DNA of 64,000 nucleotides from Apoderus coryli (taxonomy: Eukaryota > Arthropoda > Insecta > Coleoptera > Attelabidae), in assembly GCA_911728435.2 (NCBI GenBank), contig OU452202.1, forward strand, positions 12,751,135 through 12,815,134, written 5' to 3'. Made by a program: the position numbers and the translations under genes. Below are positions 61,991-64,000 of the stretch, in pieces. Under the pieces are notes generated by a model. It did no database searches. It saw nothing but the letters and a program-made list of their open reading frames with translations, and was not told the DNA's origin. Each line of letters begins with the position of its first letter. Positions within the stretch are counted from its first letter, which is position 1.

Positions 61991-64000
61991 AAATCAAGTA
62001 ACACGCAGTGTATCAGGGTAATTTTAATCATAATCTTAATCATTTAATATTACGCATCGTTTATTCATTTTGTCCCGTAATATATCATGATTTCTTTTGT
62101 TCAAATCCTCTAATATCAGTGGGGATATTAAAAGCGATAGTCATTGATGTGATGTTAATTTTTTGTAAAGGTGAATTTTACATGAGAAAGTAAAGTGGTG
62201 CGTGTAATGTTCGTCGGGCAGAAGAGTTGTCAGTCTACTGCTGGCAGGTGTACGAGTTTCGATTATAGCCTAATCCTGGTCGAGCTGGATATTTTTCCGA
62301 GTCATCCGAGTGTGATGCGTGAAACTAAAAACACCCGAAACAGGTACCATAACTTCGTGGGCCGTCCGACACTATCATTATTTTATTTTTATTGCTGTTA
62401 CATTCTCTCGTTCATCTTTTATTTTTTAATTTTATTATTTTTTGGAAGAAGGCGAAAGAAACAAAAATGCGCTCTGTTATTATTTTAAACGGATAGCCAT
62501 ACCTACCAGTTTTTGTAATAATAACTTGCAGATAAAATATGCATAGGTAGGTAACTATTTTAAACATTTTTTTTTGGAGTTGTATCTTGTAGTATGTGGG
62601 TACTATTGGCTACTGTGAAATTTGAGCTATTGTACCTCATATAGCAAGGATGGTAAAAGGTGGAATTTAAATTAAATAAACCATTAAATGGCAAATCAAA
62701 CAGGACCGCATCGATTACTGAAATATTCTTTACCTATCATCAAATGTTTCAGAAAATAGTTATTTACTTAACAAGTGCGGAAAGTAATACTCTTAAGCAC
62801 CCGACAAAAGTTGAGCGAATGACGCGCAGTGGAGTTCGGTCATCTGTCAAGTGCGGAAAAGACATTTTCTGCATGTGTTACGTAGAAAAACAAGCACTTC
62901 AAATTTCGCAAACCAAAAGAGTACAGGCAGCATCAGAAATAACTCGCAATAATTTAAAATGCCTTGTTATTATCAGAGAACAACCCATACTTGTTAAAAA
63001 AAATTAGCGTCAGTTTGAAAAATCGTGCGGAAAAGTAACTTTTCTGCACTTTATTAACCTGAACTGTCAAACTGACAATTCAGGCAAGAGCAATTGACAA
63101 ATGTGTCAAATATGTCGTGTGTCATAATAATATCACTTCACAATCACCAAAAAGATCAAACAATTTTTTTCCTACGAGCGTGCGAAAAAAAAACAAAACT
63201 ACAAAAAATTTGTTGATCTTTTTGGTGCAAAGCATATTTCAGGAATAAATGTAATCTTGTCTTCTGAAAAGATCGAATCATGAGTAATGAAACTATAAAA
63301 AAACTTGATGTGTGTTGTTAGACTTGGAGTTGTATTTATCATTTTCCACTACTTTAAGCGATGAATAGATGTCAAACTATATTATTTAATTTTGATACTT
63401 ATGCATAGGTAGGTATATAAACGATTATTATAATTAATAACAAGTGTGATTACCCTCATTGACATTGACGTTTTTATATAAAAACAATTGTAAAAACTAA
63501 AATATATGAGTCATTACAATTTTTGATACCCAATTAATATTAACCAAATGCGCTTATACCTAAACCAATAATAAAGAAAAGATACCAGCTGTTCCCATCT
63601 TTATAATTGCCTTAAAAAATAATAAAAACGGATCACCACATTCTTTTCTGTTTCAAGTTTTTTTTTCGGTTATACCTACCTATATATCGCTGAAATTTCA
63701 GGTGACTTCTAGTCAAGTGAGGAAGCAGATGGATGAGAAAATATTATTAAATATATAACAAGGGGGTAGGGAGGCAGATGTACTACACCTGCTGGTGAAG
63801 AAGATTCCAAACCAAAGTCCACCTGTGTAAGGTGAACACCATCGACGAAATAAAAGTTAGAGGTAGCAGGTAGCAGGTAGCACAAAATTTATGTGTAACT
63901 GATAAAGTCTCACATAGTAAAATAGTAAAATACCTAAACGCAATATATTTGCATAATATTTGTTAATCAAAACTGTAAGGACCTATTGCTGTTTCCGGGT
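61991..64000. other. About 2 kb without a recognised gene
   Basis: GTGCGGAAA occurs at about 62,776, 62,852 and 63,025; the last is a palindrome-like GTGCGGAAAAGTAACTTTTCTGCAC (25 bp at 63,025-63,049). A hairpin pairs 63,148-63,170 with 63,208-63,231 (CCAAAAAGATCAAACAA). A short AGGTAGC tandem repeat (3 units) lies at about 63,862-63,882. The 115-codon frame at 62,660 shows no motif and overlaps these repeats. Confidence 0.45.

Noticed and set aside
62660..63007. 115-codon plus-strand ORF
   Set aside because: There is no recognisable domain, it overlaps repeated GTGCGGAAA motifs, and its composition matches the non-coding surroundings.

Overview
The window is AT-rich eukaryotic nuclear DNA from an insect, probably a beetle. 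The evidence is the transposon families present, Jockey/CR1-like and RTE-like LINEs, and a spliced gene for a Net/ATOH8-type bHLH factor. The order within insects is inferred. No bacterial operons, ribosome binding sites or CRISPR arrays are present. Nearly everything recognisable is a transposable element (TE) or a relic of one; the only convincing host gene is the bHLH gene at 40.68-43.48 kb on the minus strand.

Layout. 0-10 kb: the end of a P-like element nested in a LINE fragment, foldback elements, a decayed LINE and an almost intact DD41D (rosa-type) mariner. 10.1-12.5 kb: a complete DNA transposon with perfect 12-bp terminal inverted repeats (TIRs), a 3-bp target-site duplication (TSD) and one intact 566-residue ORF. 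12.5-17.5 kb: a near full-length LINE with an intact EN-RT ORF2; a MITE has broken its ORF1. 17.8-31 kb: foldback elements with ACAGGGTG-type ends, a degenerate tandem array interrupted by a Penelope-like inverted repeat, a tRNA-like SINE head and a possible solo LTR. 31-39 kb: mostly anonymous AT-rich DNA, a 300-bp direct repeat pair, a TA-flanked element family carrying a short coding exon, a foldback element and a 5'-truncated LINE. 40-44.1 kb: the net-like gene, with a transposon-filled intron and a GC-richer upstream region. 44.5-47.4 kb: another foldback element with a LINE inserted in it, and repeat debris. 47.4-53.2 kb: a complete Ty3/gypsy-type retrotransposon with identical LTRs, a small myristoylation/transmembrane ORF, gag and pol. 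It has split an older LINE. 54.3-61.6 kb: two P-like elements with 7-bp TSDs and a THAP-domain exon, and a decayed Crypton tyrosine recombinase between them. 61.6-64 kb: a LINE remnant and unassigned DNA.

The most notable items are the THAP-encoding P-like elements next to a Crypton remnant, the intact 566-residue transposase-like protein in a clean element, the young gypsy element with its extra membrane ORF, and hammerhead-like motifs in Penelope-like repeats. All family assignments were made by reading motifs without database searches.
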